A DNA stretch of 64,000 nt from Bifidobacterium eulemuris (GCF_014898155.1 NZ_CP062938.1:1736001-1800000), one strand, 5' to 3'; shown: positions 27,641 through 38,806, numbered from the stretch's first letter. Notes: generated by a model from the letters alone, not told the origin. Translations and numbers: made by a program.

Positions 27641-30352
27641 TTATTCGGCGCTTTCCGGGTTGTTCACATTCTCAGCAGACTCAGCAGACTCGCTCGGCTC
27701 GGAAGCGGCAGGTGCGGCGGATTCCGCCGACTGCGCGTCCGCTGCCGTCGCATCGGCGGCGTCCTTGGCCTCGTCCTCATCGTCCTTCTCCGCGTTCAGC
27801 GCGATGGAGATGATCTCGTCGCCCTTGTCGGGCTTGGCCAGCGTCACGCCCTGGGTGTTGCGGCCGGTGCGCTTGACCTCGGCCACATCGGAGCGGATCA
27901 CCTTGCCGGACTTCATGATGGCCATCACCTGATCGTCCTCGGAGACGACCAGCGCGCCGACCAGGGAGCCGCGCCCCTCGGCCAGCTGCACGGCCTTGAC
28001 GCCGAAGCCGTTGCGGCCCTGCAGACGATACTCGCTGATGGCCGAACGCTTGGCGAAGCCCTCGTTCGTCACCACAAGCAGATCCTTGTCGGTGTCGCCC
28101 CAGACCACATCCATGGCCAGCAGCTCGTCGCCTTCGCGGAACTTCATGCCCTGCACGCCGGCGGTCTGGCGGCCCATCGGGCGCAGCTGGTCGTCGTCGG
28201 CGCGGAATTTGAGGCTCATGCCGAGCTTGGAGACGAGGATGATGTCATCCTCGGCGTTGCACAGCCGGGCGCCGATCAGCTCGTCGGCGTTCTCGCCGTT
28301 CTCGTCGGCCATCAGACGCACGGCGATCAGACCGCCCTGACGCGGCGAATCGTATTCGGCCAACGCGGTCTTCTTGATCTTGCCGCTGCGGGTGGCGAGC
28401 ACCAGATACTTCGTCACCTCGTAATCCGGGATGGACAGCACGGTCTGGATCGTCTCGTCAGAGGCGAACTGCAGCAGATTCGCCACATGCTGGCCCTTGG
28501 AGTCGCGCGATCCCTCGGGCAGCTCGTACGCCTTGATGCGGTACACGCGGCCCTTGTTGGTGAAGAACAGCAGCCAGTTGTGCGTGGAGGTGAGGAAGAA
28601 GTGGTCCACCACATCGTCCTCGCGCAGGCGCGTGCCCTTGATGCCCTTGCCGCCGCGATGCTGGGCGCGGTATTCGTCGGCCTTGGTGCGCTTGATGAAG
28701 CCGGAGTGCGTGACGGTGACCACCACGTTCTCCTCGGCGATCAGATCCTCGACGTTCATCTCGCCGCTGAACGGCAGGATCTTGGTGCGGCGCTCGTCGG
28801 AATACTTGGCCACGATCTCGTCGAGCTCGTCGCCGATGATCTTGCGCTGGCGTTCCGGCTTGGCGAGGATGTCGATATAGTCGGCGATTTTGCGCATCAG
28901 CTCGTTGTGCTCGTCCTCGATCTTCTCGCGTTCGAGCGCGGCGAGGCGGCGCAGCTGCATGGACAGAATCGCGTCGGCCTGGATCTCGTCCACGCCGAGC
29001 AGCTCCATCAGGCCGGTGCGTGCGGTCTCCACATCCTTGGAGGCGCGGATCAGCGCGATGACCTCTTCGATCATGTCGAGGGCCTTCAGGTAGCCCTGCA
29101 GAATATGGTCGCGCTCCTCGGCCTCGCGCTTCAGATACGCGGTACGGCGGGCGATCACGTCGAGTTGGTGGTTCACCCAGTGGCGGATGAACGCGTCCAA
29201 ACTCAGGGTGCGCGGCACGCCGTCGACAAGCGCGAGCATATTCGCGCCGAAGGTCTGCTGCAGCTGGGAATGCTTGTACAGGTTGTTGAGCACGACCTTC
29301 GGCACGGCGTCGCGCTTGAGCACGAGCACGAGGCGCTGGCCGGTGCGGCCGGAGGTCTCGTCGCGCATGTCGGCGATGCCTTGGATCTTGCCGTCGCGCA
29401 CGGCCTCGCGGATGGAGACGACCAGTCGGTCGGGGTTCACCTGGTAGGGCAGTTCGGTGACCACCAGGCACATGCGGCCCTTGATCTCCTCCGTATTGAC
29501 CACGGCGCGCATGGTGATCAGGCCGCGACCGGTGCGGTAGGCCTGTTCGATGCCCTTATGGCCCAGGATGGTCGCGCCGGTGGGGAAGTCCGGTCCCTTG
29601 ATGCGGGCGATCAGCGCCTCGAGCAGCTCCTCACGGGAGGCTTCCGGATGGTCGAGCGCCCAATGCACGCCGTCCGCCACCTCGCGCATGTTGTGCGGCG
29701 GGATGTTGGTGGCCATGCCGACGGCGATGCCGGACGAGCCGTTGACCAGCAGGTTCGGGAAGCGTGCGGGCAGCACGGTCGGCTCCTGCGTTTTGCCGTC
29801 GTAGTTGGGCACGAAGTCGACGGTGTCCTTGTCGATGTCGCGTACCATCTCCATGGACAGCGGCGCCATACGGCATTCCGTGTATCGCATGGCGGCGGCC
29901 GGGTCGTCGCCGGGGGAGCCGAAGTTGCCCTGGCCGTCGACCAGCATGTTGCGCATCGACCAGCTTTGGGCCATACGCACCAGGGTGTCGTAGATGGCGG
30001 AGTCGCCGTGCGGATGGTACTTGCCCATCACGTCGCCCACGACGCGCGAGCACTTGTTGTAGCCGCGGTCGGGACGGTAGCCGCCGTCGTACATCGCGTA
30101 CACCACGCGCCGGTGCACGGGCTTCATACCGTCGCGCACGTCCGGCAGGGCGCGTTCGACGATGACGGAAAGCGCGTATGCCAGATAGGATTCGCGCATC
30201 TCCTTCTGCAGGTCGGTGGGCTGGATGCGCTCACCGCTCATCAGACCGTAGTCGGTATCGTCCGCCTCCTGCGGGCTCAGCGGTTCCAGCGAACCGTCCG
30301 GCACGGGCTGTTCGGCGGCCTCATTGTTCATGTTTTCGTCTGCCAAAGTCAT
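27641..30352 (-). CDS. gyrA: DNA gyrase subunit A
   Basis: 903 aa. The breakage-reunion domain has the catalytic Tyr in MRYTECRM and the quinolone-resistance loop [14 protein letters not shown] (Ser and Asp in the usual susceptible positions). Six beta-pinwheel repeats include GyrA-box-like QGGKGIKG written here as [12 protein letters not shown] long acidic Ala/Glu/Asp tail forms the last 45 residues. With GyrB it introduces negative supercoils using ATP. AAGG lies just before the ATG. Confidence 0.98.
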   Translation of the reverse strand: MTLADENMNNEAAEQPVPDGSLEPLSPQEADDTDYGLMSGERIQPTDLQKEMRESYLAYALSVIVERALPDVRDGMKPVHRRVVYAMYDGGYRPDRGYNKCSRVVGDVMGKYHPHGDSAIYDTLVRMAQSWSMRNMLVDGQGNFGSPGDDPAAAMRYTECRMAPLSMEMVRDIDKDTVDFVPNYDGKTQEPTVLPARFPNLLVNGSSGIAVGMATNIPPHNMREVADGVHWALDHPEASREELLEALIARIKGPDFPTGATILGHKGIEQAYRTGRGLITMRAVVNTEEIKGRMCLVVTELPYQVNPDRLVVSIREAVRDGKIQGIADMRDETSGRTGQRLVLVLKRDAVPKVVLNNLYKHSQLQQTFGANMLALVDGVPRTLSLDAFIRHWVNHQLDVIARRTAYLKREAEERDHILQGYLKALDMIEEVIALIRASKDVETARTGLMELLGVDEIQADAILSMQLRRLAALEREKIEDEHNELMRKIADYIDILAKPERQRKIIGDELDEIVAKYSDERRTKILPFSGEMNVEDLIAEENVVVTVTHSGFIKRTKADEYRAQHRGGKGIKGTRLREDDVVDHFFLTSTHNWLLFFTNKGRVYRIKAYELPEGSRDSKGQHVANLLQFASDETIQTVLSIPDYEVTKYLVLATRSGKIKKTALAEYDSPRQGGLIAVRLMADENGENADELIGARLCNAEDDIILVSKLGMSLKFRADDDQLRPMGRQTAGVQGMKFREGDELLAMDVVWGDTDKDLLVVTNEGFAKRSAISEYRLQGRNGFGVKAVQLAEGRGSLVGALVVSEDDQVMAIMKSGKVIRSDVAEVKRTGRNTQGVTLAKPDKGDEIISIALNAEKDDEDEAKDAADATAADAQSAESAAPAASEPSESAESAENVNNPESAE

Positions 30353-30380
30353 TCCTTACTCAAGTGGTTATTCGCGCTCG

Positions 30381-30462
30381 TCATCCCGAGCCTCTTCTCG
30401 TCATCCCGAGCGAAGTCGAGGGATCCTTCGGCTCCACTGCGTTCCGCTCAGGATGACGGGTT
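30381..30462. repeat. Dispersed repeat between gyrB and gyrA
   Basis: TCATCCCGAG occurs twice (30381 and 30401), followed by GCGAAGTCGAGGGATCC and the inverse arm GGATCCTTCGGCTCCACTGC...CTCAGGATGACGGG. The arms are complementary enough for a hairpin of about 25 bp. Confidence 0.8.
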
Positions 30463-30509
30463 GGGCTGCGGGTGGTTGCGTTTTGTTATAAGGCTGGCTC
30501 CGTCGGCAC

Positions 30510-30528
30510 GGGAGTCCACTGGACTCCC
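30510..30528. terminator. Possible bidirectional hairpin after gyrB
   Basis: GGGAGTCC and GGACTCCC flank a three-base centre about 55 bp after the gyrB stop. No T run on the gyrB strand, so this is only a candidate. Confidence 0.35.
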
Positions 30529-30582
30529 TCTTCGGCCGACTCGCGCGTGATCGCTTATATCTTTCCGAAGGAAAGATTGCGA

Positions 30583-32685
30583 TCATGCGTCAATGAACCT
30601 TGCGTCGTGGGCGTTGCGCTGGATGAACAGGCGGCGCGGCTCCACTTCGTCGCCCATCAGCATGGAGAAGGTCTCGTCGGCCGCGGCGGCGTCCTCGATG
30701 TGGATCTGCTTCAGGATGCGGCGTTCGGGATCCATGGTCGTCTCCCACAGCTCCTGGTAGCTCATCTCGCCCAGACCCTTGTAGCGCTGGATGCCTTCGC
30801 CCTTGGGCAGCTGGCGGCCGGCGGCCTTGCCTTCGGCGAGCACGCGGTCGCGCTCCTTGTCGGTGTAGACGAAATCGTGCGCGCCCTTGGTCCATTTGAG
30901 GCGGTAGAGCGGCGGCATGGCCACATACACATAGCCGGCGGTGATCATCGGCCGCATGTAGCGGAAGAACAGGGTCAGGTTCAGCGTGGCGATATGGGCG
31001 CCGTCCACGTCGGCATCAGCCATGATGATGACCTTGTGGTAGCGCACCTTGGAGATGTCGAAATCCTCGCCATAGCCGCCGCCGACCGCGGTGATCAGCG
31101 ATTCGATGGTGTCGGACTTCATCATGCGGTCCAGGCTCGCGCGCTCGGTGTTGAGGATCTTGCCTCGAAGCGGCAGGATGGCCTGGGTGATCGGGTTGCG
31201 GCCCTGGATGGCGGAGCCGCCTGCGGAATCACCCTCCACGATGAACAGCTCGCACTCCTCCGGATTGCTCGACTGGCAGTCCTTGAGCTTGTCGGGCATG
31301 CCGGCGGATTCGAAAATCGACTTGCGGCGCGTGTTCTCGCGAGCCTTCTTGGCGGCCAGTCGAGCGCGGGAAGCCTCGATGGCCTTCTGGATGATGTTCT
31401 TCGCCTCGCCGGGGTGGGCGTCGAACCAATCGCCGAGCTTGTCGGTCATCACGCGCTGCACGAAGGTCTTCGCCTCGGAGTTGCCGAGTTTCGTCTTGGT
31501 CTGGCCTTCGAACTGCGGGGTGGTGAGCTTGACGGACACCACGGCGGTCAGGCCTTCGCGCACGTCGTCGCCGGAGAGGTTCTCGTCCTTCTCCTTCAAG
31601 ATGCCCTTCTCACGGGCGTAGCGGTTGACCAGCGAGGTGAGCGCCGCGCGGAAGCCCTCCTCGTGGGTGCCGCCTTCGGTGGTGGAGATGGTGTTCGCGA
31701 AGGTGTGCACGGCCTCGGAGTAGGCGGTGGTCCACTGCATGGCGATCTCGGCGGAGATGCCGAGCTTCAGGTCCTCAGCCTCGAAGCTGATGACCTCGGC
31801 CTCCACCGGATTGGATTTGCGCGACTTGACCAGATAGTCCACATAATCCTGGATGCCGTTCATGTACTGGTAGGTCACGGACTGGTGCAGTTCCTCGATG
31901 ACGTTCTCGCCGTCGCCGGTTACCTCGTCTCCGGCCTGGTCGGCCTGGCGCTCATCGGTGAGGCTGAGCTTCAGCCCCTTGTTGAGGAAGGCCATCTGCT
32001 GGAAGCGCGAACGCAGCGTCTCGAAATCGTAGACGGTGGTTTCGAAGATCTTCGGATCGGCCCAGAAGGTCACGGTGGTGCCGGTGGACTCGCCCTCGGC
32101 CATCGGCTCGCCCTTCTTCAGGCGGGCGGTGGGCTTCTGGTCGATATAGGTCTGCGTCCAGTGGAAGCCTTGGCGGCGCACCTCGATGTCCACGCGGGTG
32201 GAGAGGGCGTTCACCACGGAGATGCCCACGCCGTGCAGGCCGCCGGACACCGCGTATCCGCCGCCGCCGAACTTGCCGCCGGCGTGCAGCTTCGTCATCA
32301 CGGTCTCCACGCCGGAGATGCCTTCGCCGGGCACCTCGTCGACGGGGATGCCGCGGCCGTCGTCGACCACGCGGATGCCGTTGTCGGGCAGAATCGACAC
32401 CTCGATATGGCTGGCGTATCCGGCCAGCGCCTCGTCGACGGAGTTGTCGACGATCTCGTACACCAGATGGTGCAGGCCGCGCGGGCCGGTGGAGCCGATA
32501 TACATGCCCGGACGGATGCGCACGGCCTCAAGACCTTCGAGCACGCGCAGATCGGAGGCGTCGTAGTGTTCGGGAGTCATGGACTCGTCGAGTTCCCCCT
32601 CTTTGAGTTCCATGGTGTTGATGTGTTCGGTGGCAGCGTTCAGTTCGTCTTCTTTGCTTGCCGCTTGTTCCTGCGAATCCGCCAC
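30583..32685 (-). CDS. gyrB: DNA gyrase subunit B
   Basis: 700 aa. GHKL ATPase domain (VDNSVDEALAGYA, DDGRGIPVD, GGLHGVGISVVNALS), transducer domain with the catalytic Lys loop QTKTKLGNSE, and Toprim domain (EGDSAGGSA, DADVDGAHI). GTG start at 32685 with GGAAGGA upstream. gyrB and gyrA are separated by a repeat-filled 230-bp gap rather than being tightly coupled. The gene is in the leftward origin-proximal series. Confidence 0.98.
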   Translation of the reverse strand: MADSQEQAASKEDELNAATEHINTMELKEGELDESMTPEHYDASDLRVLEGLEAVRIRPGMYIGSTGPRGLHHLVYEIVDNSVDEALAGYASHIEVSILPDNGIRVVDDGRGIPVDEVPGEGISGVETVMTKLHAGGKFGGGGYAVSGGLHGVGISVVNALSTRVDIEVRRQGFHWTQTYIDQKPTARLKKGEPMAEGESTGTTVTFWADPKIFETTVYDFETLRSRFQQMAFLNKGLKLSLTDERQADQAGDEVTGDGENVIEELHQSVTYQYMNGIQDYVDYLVKSRKSNPVEAEVISFEAEDLKLGISAEIAMQWTTAYSEAVHTFANTISTTEGGTHEEGFRAALTSLVNRYAREKGILKEKDENLSGDDVREGLTAVVSVKLTTPQFEGQTKTKLGNSEAKTFVQRVMTDKLGDWFDAHPGEAKNIIQKAIEASRARLAAKKARENTRRKSIFESAGMPDKLKDCQSSNPEECELFIVEGDSAGGSAIQGRNPITQAILPLRGKILNTERASLDRMMKSDTIESLITAVGGGYGEDFDISKVRYHKVIIMADADVDGAHIATLNLTLFFRYMRPMITAGYVYVAMPPLYRLKWTKGAHDFVYTDKERDRVLAEGKAAGRQLPKGEGIQRYKGLGEMSYQELWETTMDPERRILKQIHIEDAAAADETFSMLMGDEVEPRRLFIQRNAHDARFIDA

Positions 32686-32926
32686 AGGTTGTCCTTCCTG
32701 CCTTCGTACGAAGGGTTATCGCCAAGGCATCTCGCCCCAGAACGCACAAAATCGGCCCTCAGAGCGTTTTACCCATACTGTGCGATATTCTACTCGTCCG
32801 TGGGGACGTTGCCATTACAGGCCCGTTTTCATCGTAAGCCCGGTATACAAAGCCTTTTCGGCCGATTCGTGGCGCCCTCCGATCGCATGATGGCGCGGGA
32901 AGACGCGGCGGAAATCCGCCGGAGGC

Positions 32927-33394
32927 TTAACGCACCCACCGCCGCTTGAACTGTGCGCTGGCAGGCCCGGTGACCCTGATCTCGCGCACTTCGAGTCCGG
33001 CGAGACGTTCGCGCACCACATCGGTGAGCTGTGGGATGAGATAGGTCAGTTGGGTGGCCCATACGCCGGTTTCGGCGCGGATGACGAGCACGCCGTCGAC
33101 GAAACTGGCGACCTGCGAATGACGGGCGATATTCTCGCCGACCACCTGATCCCAATGGTTGCGCAGTTTGGCGACCATCAGATTCGTATTCCAGGTGGGG
33201 TCGCCCGAGATCTGCGTGAGCACGTCGCCCAAGCCTTTGGGATCGCGCCCAGCCTTGCCGAAATTCTCCCAGGCCTCCTCGCGTCTGCGTTGGCGGTCGC
33301 GCAGCAGTTCGCCGCGTTTGACCAGCCGTTCGAACACCTGCGCGGGGAGTTTGCGTTCGTCGAGATGCAGGCTTTTCGCCACCGGCGGTTTCAT
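32927..33394 (-). CDS. dciA: DciA-like (DUF721) helicase-loading/replication protein
   Basis: 155 aa. The DUF721 core (W..VVGENIARHSQVASFVDGVLVIRAETGVWATQLTYLIPQL) occupies the C-terminal 100 residues, with a basic N-terminal region. DciA loads the replicative helicase DnaB in many bacteria lacking DnaC/DnaI. The gene sits between recF and gyrB as in other actinobacteria, and its start overlaps the recF stop by 4 bp. Confidence 0.85.
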   Translation of the reverse strand: MKPPVAKSLHLDERKLPAQVFERLVKRGELLRDRQRRREEAWENFGKAGRDPKGLGDVLTQISGDPTWNTNLMVAKLRNHWDQVVGENIARHSQVASFVDGVLVIRAETGVWATQLTYLIPQLTDVVRERLAGLEVREIRVTGPASAQFKRRWVR

Positions 33395-34653
33395 CGCGCG
33401 GCCTGCCCATCGACTGTCCGTTCGATTCCAGCCTCGGCGGACCGAACTTCGCGGGCGCGGGCATCGGCGTCATCAGCGACCCGACCGGGATCCTCCACGA
33501 CCGCCGTCTCATCCGCATCGCCACCGACCAGCGACGCCACATCGATCACTTTGGCTCCGGGCAGCTCGGGCATATCGCTAGCCGCGGCGACGGTGATCAG
33601 CACCTGCGGCTGCCCTGCGGCGAATGCCATGATCTGGTTGCGCCGATGCTCGTCGAGCTGGGCGAACACATCGTCGAGGATGACGATCGGCGTGACGTCG
33701 GTGACCCGCGCCACGGTTTCGAACAGCGCCATTTTCAGCGCCAACGCCATGGTCCACATCTCCCCGTTGGAGGCGTATTCGCGCGCGGCCATGCCGTTGA
33801 GCTCCAGCGCCAGATCGTCGCGCTGGGGGCCGATGAGGTTCACGCCGCGCGCCACCTCACCGGGGTAGATGCGTTGGAAATGCTGGGATATATGGGGGGC
33901 CGGATCGTCGAAGGCCATCACCTCGTCGAAGGAGGGGGCGTAACGCAGTTCGACCTGTTCGGTTTCGCCGGCCAGTTCGGCGTAGATGCGCGCGAACGGT
34001 TCGGCCAGTTGCTCCACCACCGCATGACGCCGTTTCGTCAGTTCCACGCCGGCTTCGATGAACTGCCCGGTCCAGATCTCCAATCCGGACAGCACGGCGT
34101 CGTTCATGCTGGCGACCGCGCCGGAAGCCCCGTTCGCGCCGCGGTCGCCCAACTGCTTGAGCAGGGCGGCCCGCTGGCGGCCGATTTTCGCGAAATTCTG
34201 CGTCAAGGCCGCGTATCCCGGCGTCAGCAAGACGCCCGCCTGGTCGAGAAAGCCACGTCGTGTGGCCGGATCCCCCGCCACCATGCGTTGGTCCTCCGGG
34301 GTGAAGGTGACGCATGGCACGCGGCCGACGATATCGCGCATATACACGCTGGCACCACCGTTGACGCGTCCGCGGTTCGCACCGCGCGAGGCGATGGTCA
34401 CCTCATAGGTGGTGGTGCGATCCCCATCCTCGACGTTCGCGCGGATCACCGCGCTGGTCTGCCCCCGTTCGATCAGCGGCAGCGAGGACGAGGCGCGGTG
34501 GCTGCCGCCTGTGGACAGCACTTCCACCGCTTCGACGATATTCGTTTTTCCCAATCCGTTCCGCCCTTGCAGCACGTTCACTCCGGGGTTCAGATCCAGC
34601 ACGCACTGGTGCCAGGAGCGGAAGCGGTCAAGGGCGAGACGGGAGACATGCAT
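33391..34653 (-). CDS. recF: DNA replication and repair protein RecF
   Basis: 420 aa. Walker A GRNGLGKTN (around residue 32), ABC-type signature NGEMWTMALALKMA, Walker B PIVILDDVFAQLD and the family patterns LDRFRSWHQ and FLDQAG. Binds gapped DNA and helps RecA loading. The C-terminal 60 residues (Asp/Ala/Arg-rich) extend beyond the usual length of about 370 and look disordered. Located 5 bp after dnaN. Confidence 0.96.
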   Translation of the reverse strand: MHVSRLALDRFRSWHQCVLDLNPGVNVLQGRNGLGKTNIVEAVEVLSTGGSHRASSSLPLIERGQTSAVIRANVEDGDRTTTYEVTIASRGANRGRVNGGASVYMRDIVGRVPCVTFTPEDQRMVAGDPATRRGFLDQAGVLLTPGYAALTQNFAKIGRQRAALLKQLGDRGANGASGAVASMNDAVLSGLEIWTGQFIEAGVELTKRRHAVVEQLAEPFARIYAELAGETEQVELRYAPSFDEVMAFDDPAPHISQHFQRIYPGEVARGVNLIGPQRDDLALELNGMAAREYASNGEMWTMALALKMALFETVARVTDVTPIVILDDVFAQLDEHRRNQIMAFAAGQPQVLITVAAASDMPELPGAKVIDVASLVGGDADETAVVEDPGRVADDADARAREVRSAEAGIERTVDGQAAR

Positions 34654-34658
34654 GGGGA

Positions 34659-35783
34659 CTAGTTGTTGAAGCGCATCGGCACCAGCAGGTAGCGGTAGTC
34701 CATGGATTCCTCGGAATCGGCCTCCTGCTGGCCGTTGAATTCGACGGGCTTGACCGCGGTGGTCATCTTCATGCGCACGAAGGGTTCGGTGATCGCGTTC
34801 AGACCTTCGATCAGATAGGAGGGGTTGAACGCCACGGTGATGTCCTCGCCGTCCATATCGATGTCCAGCGTTTCGGTGGCCTGCGCCTCATCGACCGCGC
34901 CGGCCGACAGGGTGAGCTCCTGACCGGAGAAGACCATGCGGATCGGGGCGTTGCGCTCGGCCACCAGGGCCACACGCTTGATCGCGCCGATCAGCGACTG
35001 CTTGTCGATGATGGCGTGAATCGGGTATTCGTCGGCGAACAGGCGGTCGACGGCCGGGAATTCGCCATCGATCAGCTGCGAGGTCGAGACGCGGCCGGCG
35101 TTCTCGAAACCGAGCAGCGACGGATTCTCCGTGTTGAAATCGATGACCACGTTCTGGTGTTCGTTGAGCGAACGGGCCACGTCGCGCAGCAGCGAGCCGC
35201 GCACCAGCGTGGTGGTGGTCGTGTCGATGTTCTGCGGGGTCCACGAGAAGCTGGCGCGGGACAGGCGGAAGCGGTCGGTGGAGGTCATCACGACTTTGTC
35301 GCCCTGGAATTCCACACGCACGCCGGTGAGCACCGGGCGGTTCTCCTCACGTGAGACGGCGACGGACGCCTGGGCGATGGCCTGCACGAAGGTGGGGGCG
35401 TCGACCTGGCCGAGCTTGTCCGGCACGGCCGGCAGATCGGGGTATTCCGAGTCGGGCATCAGCTGCAGCGTGAACGTCGACTTGCCGGAGCTGATGGTCA
35501 TCGTGGCGTCGGAGGTTTCGAGATAGGTTTTCTCGCCGGCCAGCGCCTTGGTGATATCCGCGAGCAGTTTGCCCTGGACGAGCACGGAACCGGCCTCATC
35601 GATACCGGCCTCGATATGGTCGCGTGCGGAGATCTCGTAGTTGAAGGCGTTCAGGCGCAGAGTGCCATCGGCGGCCTCGATGCGGATGCCCGCGAGAATC
35701 GGGTTCGACGGACGGGAGTCGATGACGCGGGTGGTCCAGGCTACGGCTTCGGCCAGTGCCGCGGAATCGATTTCGACTTTCAT
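34659..35783 (-). CDS. dnaN: DNA polymerase III beta subunit (sliding clamp)
   Basis: 374 aa with three clamp domains. Family motifs include RPSNPILAGIRIEA, NRPVLTGVRVEF and the C-terminal YRYLLVPMRFN, which forms the partner-binding edge. It tethers the polymerase to DNA. Transcribed away from the DnaA-box region towards recF. Confidence 0.98.
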   Translation of the reverse strand: MKVEIDSAALAEAVAWTTRVIDSRPSNPILAGIRIEAADGTLRLNAFNYEISARDHIEAGIDEAGSVLVQGKLLADITKALAGEKTYLETSDATMTISSGKSTFTLQLMPDSEYPDLPAVPDKLGQVDAPTFVQAIAQASVAVSREENRPVLTGVRVEFQGDKVVMTSTDRFRLSRASFSWTPQNIDTTTTTLVRGSLLRDVARSLNEHQNVVIDFNTENPSLLGFENAGRVSTSQLIDGEFPAVDRLFADEYPIHAIIDKQSLIGAIKRVALVAERNAPIRMVFSGQELTLSAGAVDEAQATETLDIDMDGEDITVAFNPSYLIEGLNAITEPFVRMKMTTAVKPVEFNGQQEADSEESMDYRYLLVPMRFNN

Positions 35784-35921
35784 GATGCCTCGTTTCGCTT
35801 CGATGGTGCTGTGAACATTCTAGCCATGGGTTGGGCAAGTCAGGAACGTGCGATAGGCGGGCCCTATTGTGACGATGATGATGAATTCAGAAGAACAGTA
35901 AGTAGTCACAACAATAAGGGC

Positions 35922-36164
35922 TGTGGATAATGTGAATAAGTGGGTGCCGGCGGCTGTTTGCAAGGGCTCAGAAGAGGCTCGGCAATGTGGATAACCCCTG
36001 TATAGAATGTGGATAAGTCGCCGAGTTATCCACCGGGGATTTTCGGATTTGAAGTTATCCACAATCGGAATGCAGTAATACACGAGTTATCCACCGAAAT
36101 TTAGGGGTTATCCCACGAGTTATCCGCCGAGTTTACCCACATTTGTGAATAAGTATGTGGATAA
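35922..36164. other. oriC: DnaA-box cluster 1 (dnaN-dnaA gap), probable origin component
   Basis: Perfect TTATCCACA/TGTGGATAA boxes at 35922, 35986, 36008, 36055 and 36156. Near matches at 35931 and 36144 (TGTGAATAA), 36026 and 36087 (TTATCCACC), plus weaker TTATCCGCC and TTTACCCACA. Boxes occur in both orientations. No gene lies in this gap. DnaA binds these to open the duplex. Which of the three clusters holds the unwinding element cannot be decided by reading. Confidence 0.88.
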
Positions 36165-36340
36165 CTTAGGCCTATAAAGGGGCGGATCATCGGCGTGTTG
36201 CGTCGAAAACGGGGAGCCCGAAAGGCCCTTGTCGAGCACAATCGATCCAGGAAACGAAAAAAGCCCGTTTTTCGTCTGTGAAACGGATTCTAAGAGATTT
36301 CGTGTCCGAACGAATTTCTCCGTCGCTCTGAGCGACCATT

Positions 36341-36412
36341 TTCGTCATCCTGAGCGGAACGTGACTTTCTTCGTCATCCTGAGCGGAACGAAGTGGAGTC
36401 GAAGGATCTCAA
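36341..36412. repeat. Dispersed repeat downstream of dnaA
   Basis: CGTCATCCTGAGCGGAACG occurs twice (36343 and 36372), the second copy continuing AAGTGGAGTCGAAGGATCTC. Same family as 44227-44321. Lies between the DnaA boxes and the dnaA 3' end. Confidence 0.8.
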
Positions 36413-36478
36413 AAGACAACAATCCCTCTGAGTTTCGTGAATATTGCTCTACCGGGTTTTGATCAGAAAAGAAAACGA

Positions 36479-37969
36479 CTATTCGCCGGAATGCTGCTTC
36501 AAGCGCATGGTGAGCTCCATAACGTAGTTATAGACCTCGGGTTTCTCCTGCATATCCGTGCTGATGCGGTTATAGGCGTGCATCACCGTGGTGTGGTCCT
36601 TGCCGCCGAACACCTGGCCGATATCGAACAGGCTCATGCTGGTCATCTCGCGGGAGAGATACATGGCGATCTGTCTGGCCAGCGCCACATTCTTCGTACG
36701 CGCGCGCCCGACCAGATCGTCGAAGGTGAGGTGGAAGTATTTGGCGACCTGGCCGATGATGTCTGCCGGCTTGATTTCCACATCGGTGGTGAAGAAATCC
36801 TGCAGCGTCTGCTCGGCCAATGGCCGGGTGACGGGCTGGTTGCTTAAGGAGGCGACCGCGGTGACGCGGGTGAGCGCGCCCTCGAGTTCGCGGATGTTCT
36901 CGGTGAAGCGTTCCGCGATCAGATCGAGCACGTCGCTGGGGATTTTCGACCCGTTGATCGAGGCGATCATACGCAGAATCGCGATACGCGTCTCCAGATC
37001 CGGCGGCTTGACGTCCACGGTCAAGCCGGATTCGAAGCGCGAGATCAGGCGGGCCTCGAAACCCTTAAGATTCTTCGGCGCCACGTCGGAGGCAATCACG
37101 ATGCGTTTGTTCGCCTGATGAAGCGCGTTGAAAGTGTGGAAGAACTGGTCGAGCGTGGCTTCCTTATTGCCCAGGAACTGGATGTCGTCGATCAGCAGCA
37201 CGTCGACCTGGCGATACCGACGATTGAATTCGTTGATCTGGCCCTGGTTCTTGCTGGGATCCTGCAACGCTTCGATGAATTCGTTGGTGAACTCCTCGCT
37301 GGTGACGTATCTCACCTTCAACGAGGGGTCCTTGACTAGCGCGTAGTTGCCGATGGCGTTCAACAGATGGGTTTTGCCCAATCCGGATCCGCCATAGATA
37401 CACAAAGGATTGAAATCCTGCCCCGATCCCTCGGCCACCGCCAACGCCACGGTTCTTGCGAAGCGGTTGGAATCGCCCGGCACGAAGGAATCGAAGGTGA
37501 AGTTCTTATTGAGGTGGGTTTCCGGATCACGCTCCACCTTATGCCCCACCGAATACCGCGGTTGCGGCTCGGGCGCGGCGGTCGGCTCGGGCAGGGGTTG
37601 CGCCGATCCGAAGGGATCGTGGCCCATATCGTCGATGGAGGGCGGGGCGCTGACGGGGAAAGGCGTGTCGAGCCGGGGCTCATGCTCCACTTTGGGCGGC
37701 GCCACTTTGAAGGCGGGGAACATATCCTGTCCGGTGGCCAGCTTCAACGCGCTGAGCAGAGGATCGTTCAATTCGCCCTGCAACGCGGATAATGTGGCGT
37801 TGTTCTCCACGCACAACACGATGGTCGGTCCGAACACGCCTTCGGCCACCACCCCCTCCAACCATCCACGATGGCGGGGGGTAAGCGAAGGCTTGGCTTT
37901 CATAATTGCCAGAACATCCGACCATATTCGCGCCGCTTCGATGGCGGGGTCATTCGGCTGATCTGCCAT
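36479..37969 (-). CDS. dnaA: Chromosomal replication initiator DnaA
   Basis: 496 aa. Domain I (residues 1-90), a Pro/Ala/Glu-rich linker (about 95-155), AAA+ domain with Walker [13 protein letters not shown] and Walker [11 protein letters not shown], and the C-terminal DnaA-box-binding helix-turn-helix [21 protein letters not shown]. Start ATG 37969 with GGAAGGG upstream. Flanked on both sides by DnaA boxes, as expected for autoregulation. Confidence 0.98.
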   Translation of the reverse strand: MADQPNDPAIEAARIWSDVLAIMKAKPSLTPRHRGWLEGVVAEGVFGPTIVLCVENNATLSALQGELNDPLLSALKLATGQDMFPAFKVAPPKVEHEPRLDTPFPVSAPPSIDDMGHDPFGSAQPLPEPTAAPEPQPRYSVGHKVERDPETHLNKNFTFDSFVPGDSNRFARTVALAVAEGSGQDFNPLCIYGGSGLGKTHLLNAIGNYALVKDPSLKVRYVTSEEFTNEFIEALQDPSKNQGQINEFNRRYRQVDVLLIDDIQFLGNKEATLDQFFHTFNALHQANKRIVIASDVAPKNLKGFEARLISRFESGLTVDVKPPDLETRIAILRMIASINGSKIPSDVLDLIAERFTENIRELEGALTRVTAVASLSNQPVTRPLAEQTLQDFFTTDVEIKPADIIGQVAKYFHLTFDDLVGRARTKNVALARQIAMYLSREMTSMSLFDIGQVFGGKDHTTVMHAYNRISTDMQEKPEVYNYVMELTMRLKQHSGE

Positions 37970-38044
37970 AGTGGCCCTTCCTCTCGAAGCAGAACTAACA
38001 CACGAAGTAATACAGTAGGCTATGTTTACTCTTTTTTCGTCGAG

Positions 38045-38109
38045 TTATCCACCGGCGCGCGTGTTGGAATAGCCCAAATGTGAATAACATTCGTGTAATT
38101 TGTGGATAA
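38045..38109. other. DnaA-box cluster 2 (dnaA-rpmH gap)
   Basis: TTATCCACC at 38045, TGTGAATAA at 38079 and the perfect TGTGGATAA at 38101. A T-rich stretch (CTCTTTTTTCG) lies next to it. It sits in the divergent dnaA/rpmH promoter region, a classic place for an origin half or for DnaA autoregulation. Confidence 0.8.
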
Positions 38110-38297
38110 CTTTCGAGCCTGTTGGGGCTATTTTCCAACGAAACCACGCCCTATACCCTTTTAGGGGCCCCTGAGGAAATGTGAACGACCCGTCTGGGAT
38201 TTTGACTTCGGGGCAGGGGTAAGAGTACCTTGGTAGAGCTTGACTCACGTGAGAGCCGCGCGTAAGCGTGGCTGAATGACCTAGGAGACTAAGAACC

Positions 38298-38432
38298 ATG
38301 AAGAGGACCTTCCAGCCGAACAACCGTCGTCGTCACATGAAGCACGGCTTCCGCCTGCGCATGCGCACCCGCTCCGGCCGCGCTGTGATCAACCGTCGTC
38401 GCGCCAAGGGCCGCAAGTCCCTCTCCGCCTGA
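38298..38432 (+). CDS. rpmH: 50S ribosomal protein L34
   Basis: 44 aa beginning [19 protein letters not shown] and ending GRKSLSA, a full match to the L34 pattern: small, very basic, in the large ribosomal subunit. RBS TAGGAG lies about 12 bases upstream. Start of the rightward origin-proximal operon rpmH-rnpA-yidD-yidC. Confidence 0.98.
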   Translation: MKRTFQPNNRRRHMKHGFRLRMRTRSGRAVINRRRAKGRKSLSA

Positions 38433-38455
38433 TCCATTCGGCTCGGCACACGCAA

Positions 38456-38806
38456 GTGGAGCGGCTGAAAAGCCATCGTGACTTTGTCACCGTACTGAAA
38501 CGGCGTCGTAAAGTATCCCGGAACGATATCGTCGTGCACTTTGTGGTGCGCGACGATTCCAGTTCGTTGCGGGAGCGTCGTTTGGGACTTGCGGTGTCCA
38601 AATCGGTTGGCAATGCGGTCGCCCGCAATGCGGTGAAACGTCGGTTCCGCGTATTGGCCCGCCAATACGAAGATGAGCTGCCTGAACGATGCGATGTGGT
38701 GATGAGGGCCAAGCCTTCAGCCGCCACCGCCTCCTTCCAATCGTTGGATGAGCAGGTTCGCTCCTCGTTTGGCGCCATCGCCAGGAAGACGGTGGATGCG
38801 CGATGA
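38456..38806 (+). CDS. rnpA: Ribonuclease P protein component
   Basis: 116 aa from a GTG start ([10 protein letters not shown]). RNP motif [19 protein letters not shown]. Binds RNase P RNA to mature tRNA 5' ends. Starts 23 bp after rpmH with no obvious Shine-Dalgarno sequence, so translation is likely coupled. Its stop overlaps the yidD start by ATGA. Confidence 0.95.
   Translation: MERLKSHRDFVTVLKRRRKVSRNDIVVHFVVRDDSSSLRERRLGLAVSKSVGNAVARNAVKRRFRVLARQYEDELPERCDVVMRAKPSAATASFQSLDEQVRSSFGAIARKTVDAR

Noticed and set aside
27008..30550. Very long open frame (over 1100 codons) on the strand opposite gyrA
   Set aside because: Exact shadow of gyrA. Its composition (His, Arg, Val, Gly-rich) and lack of domains are typical of antisense frames in high-GC DNA.
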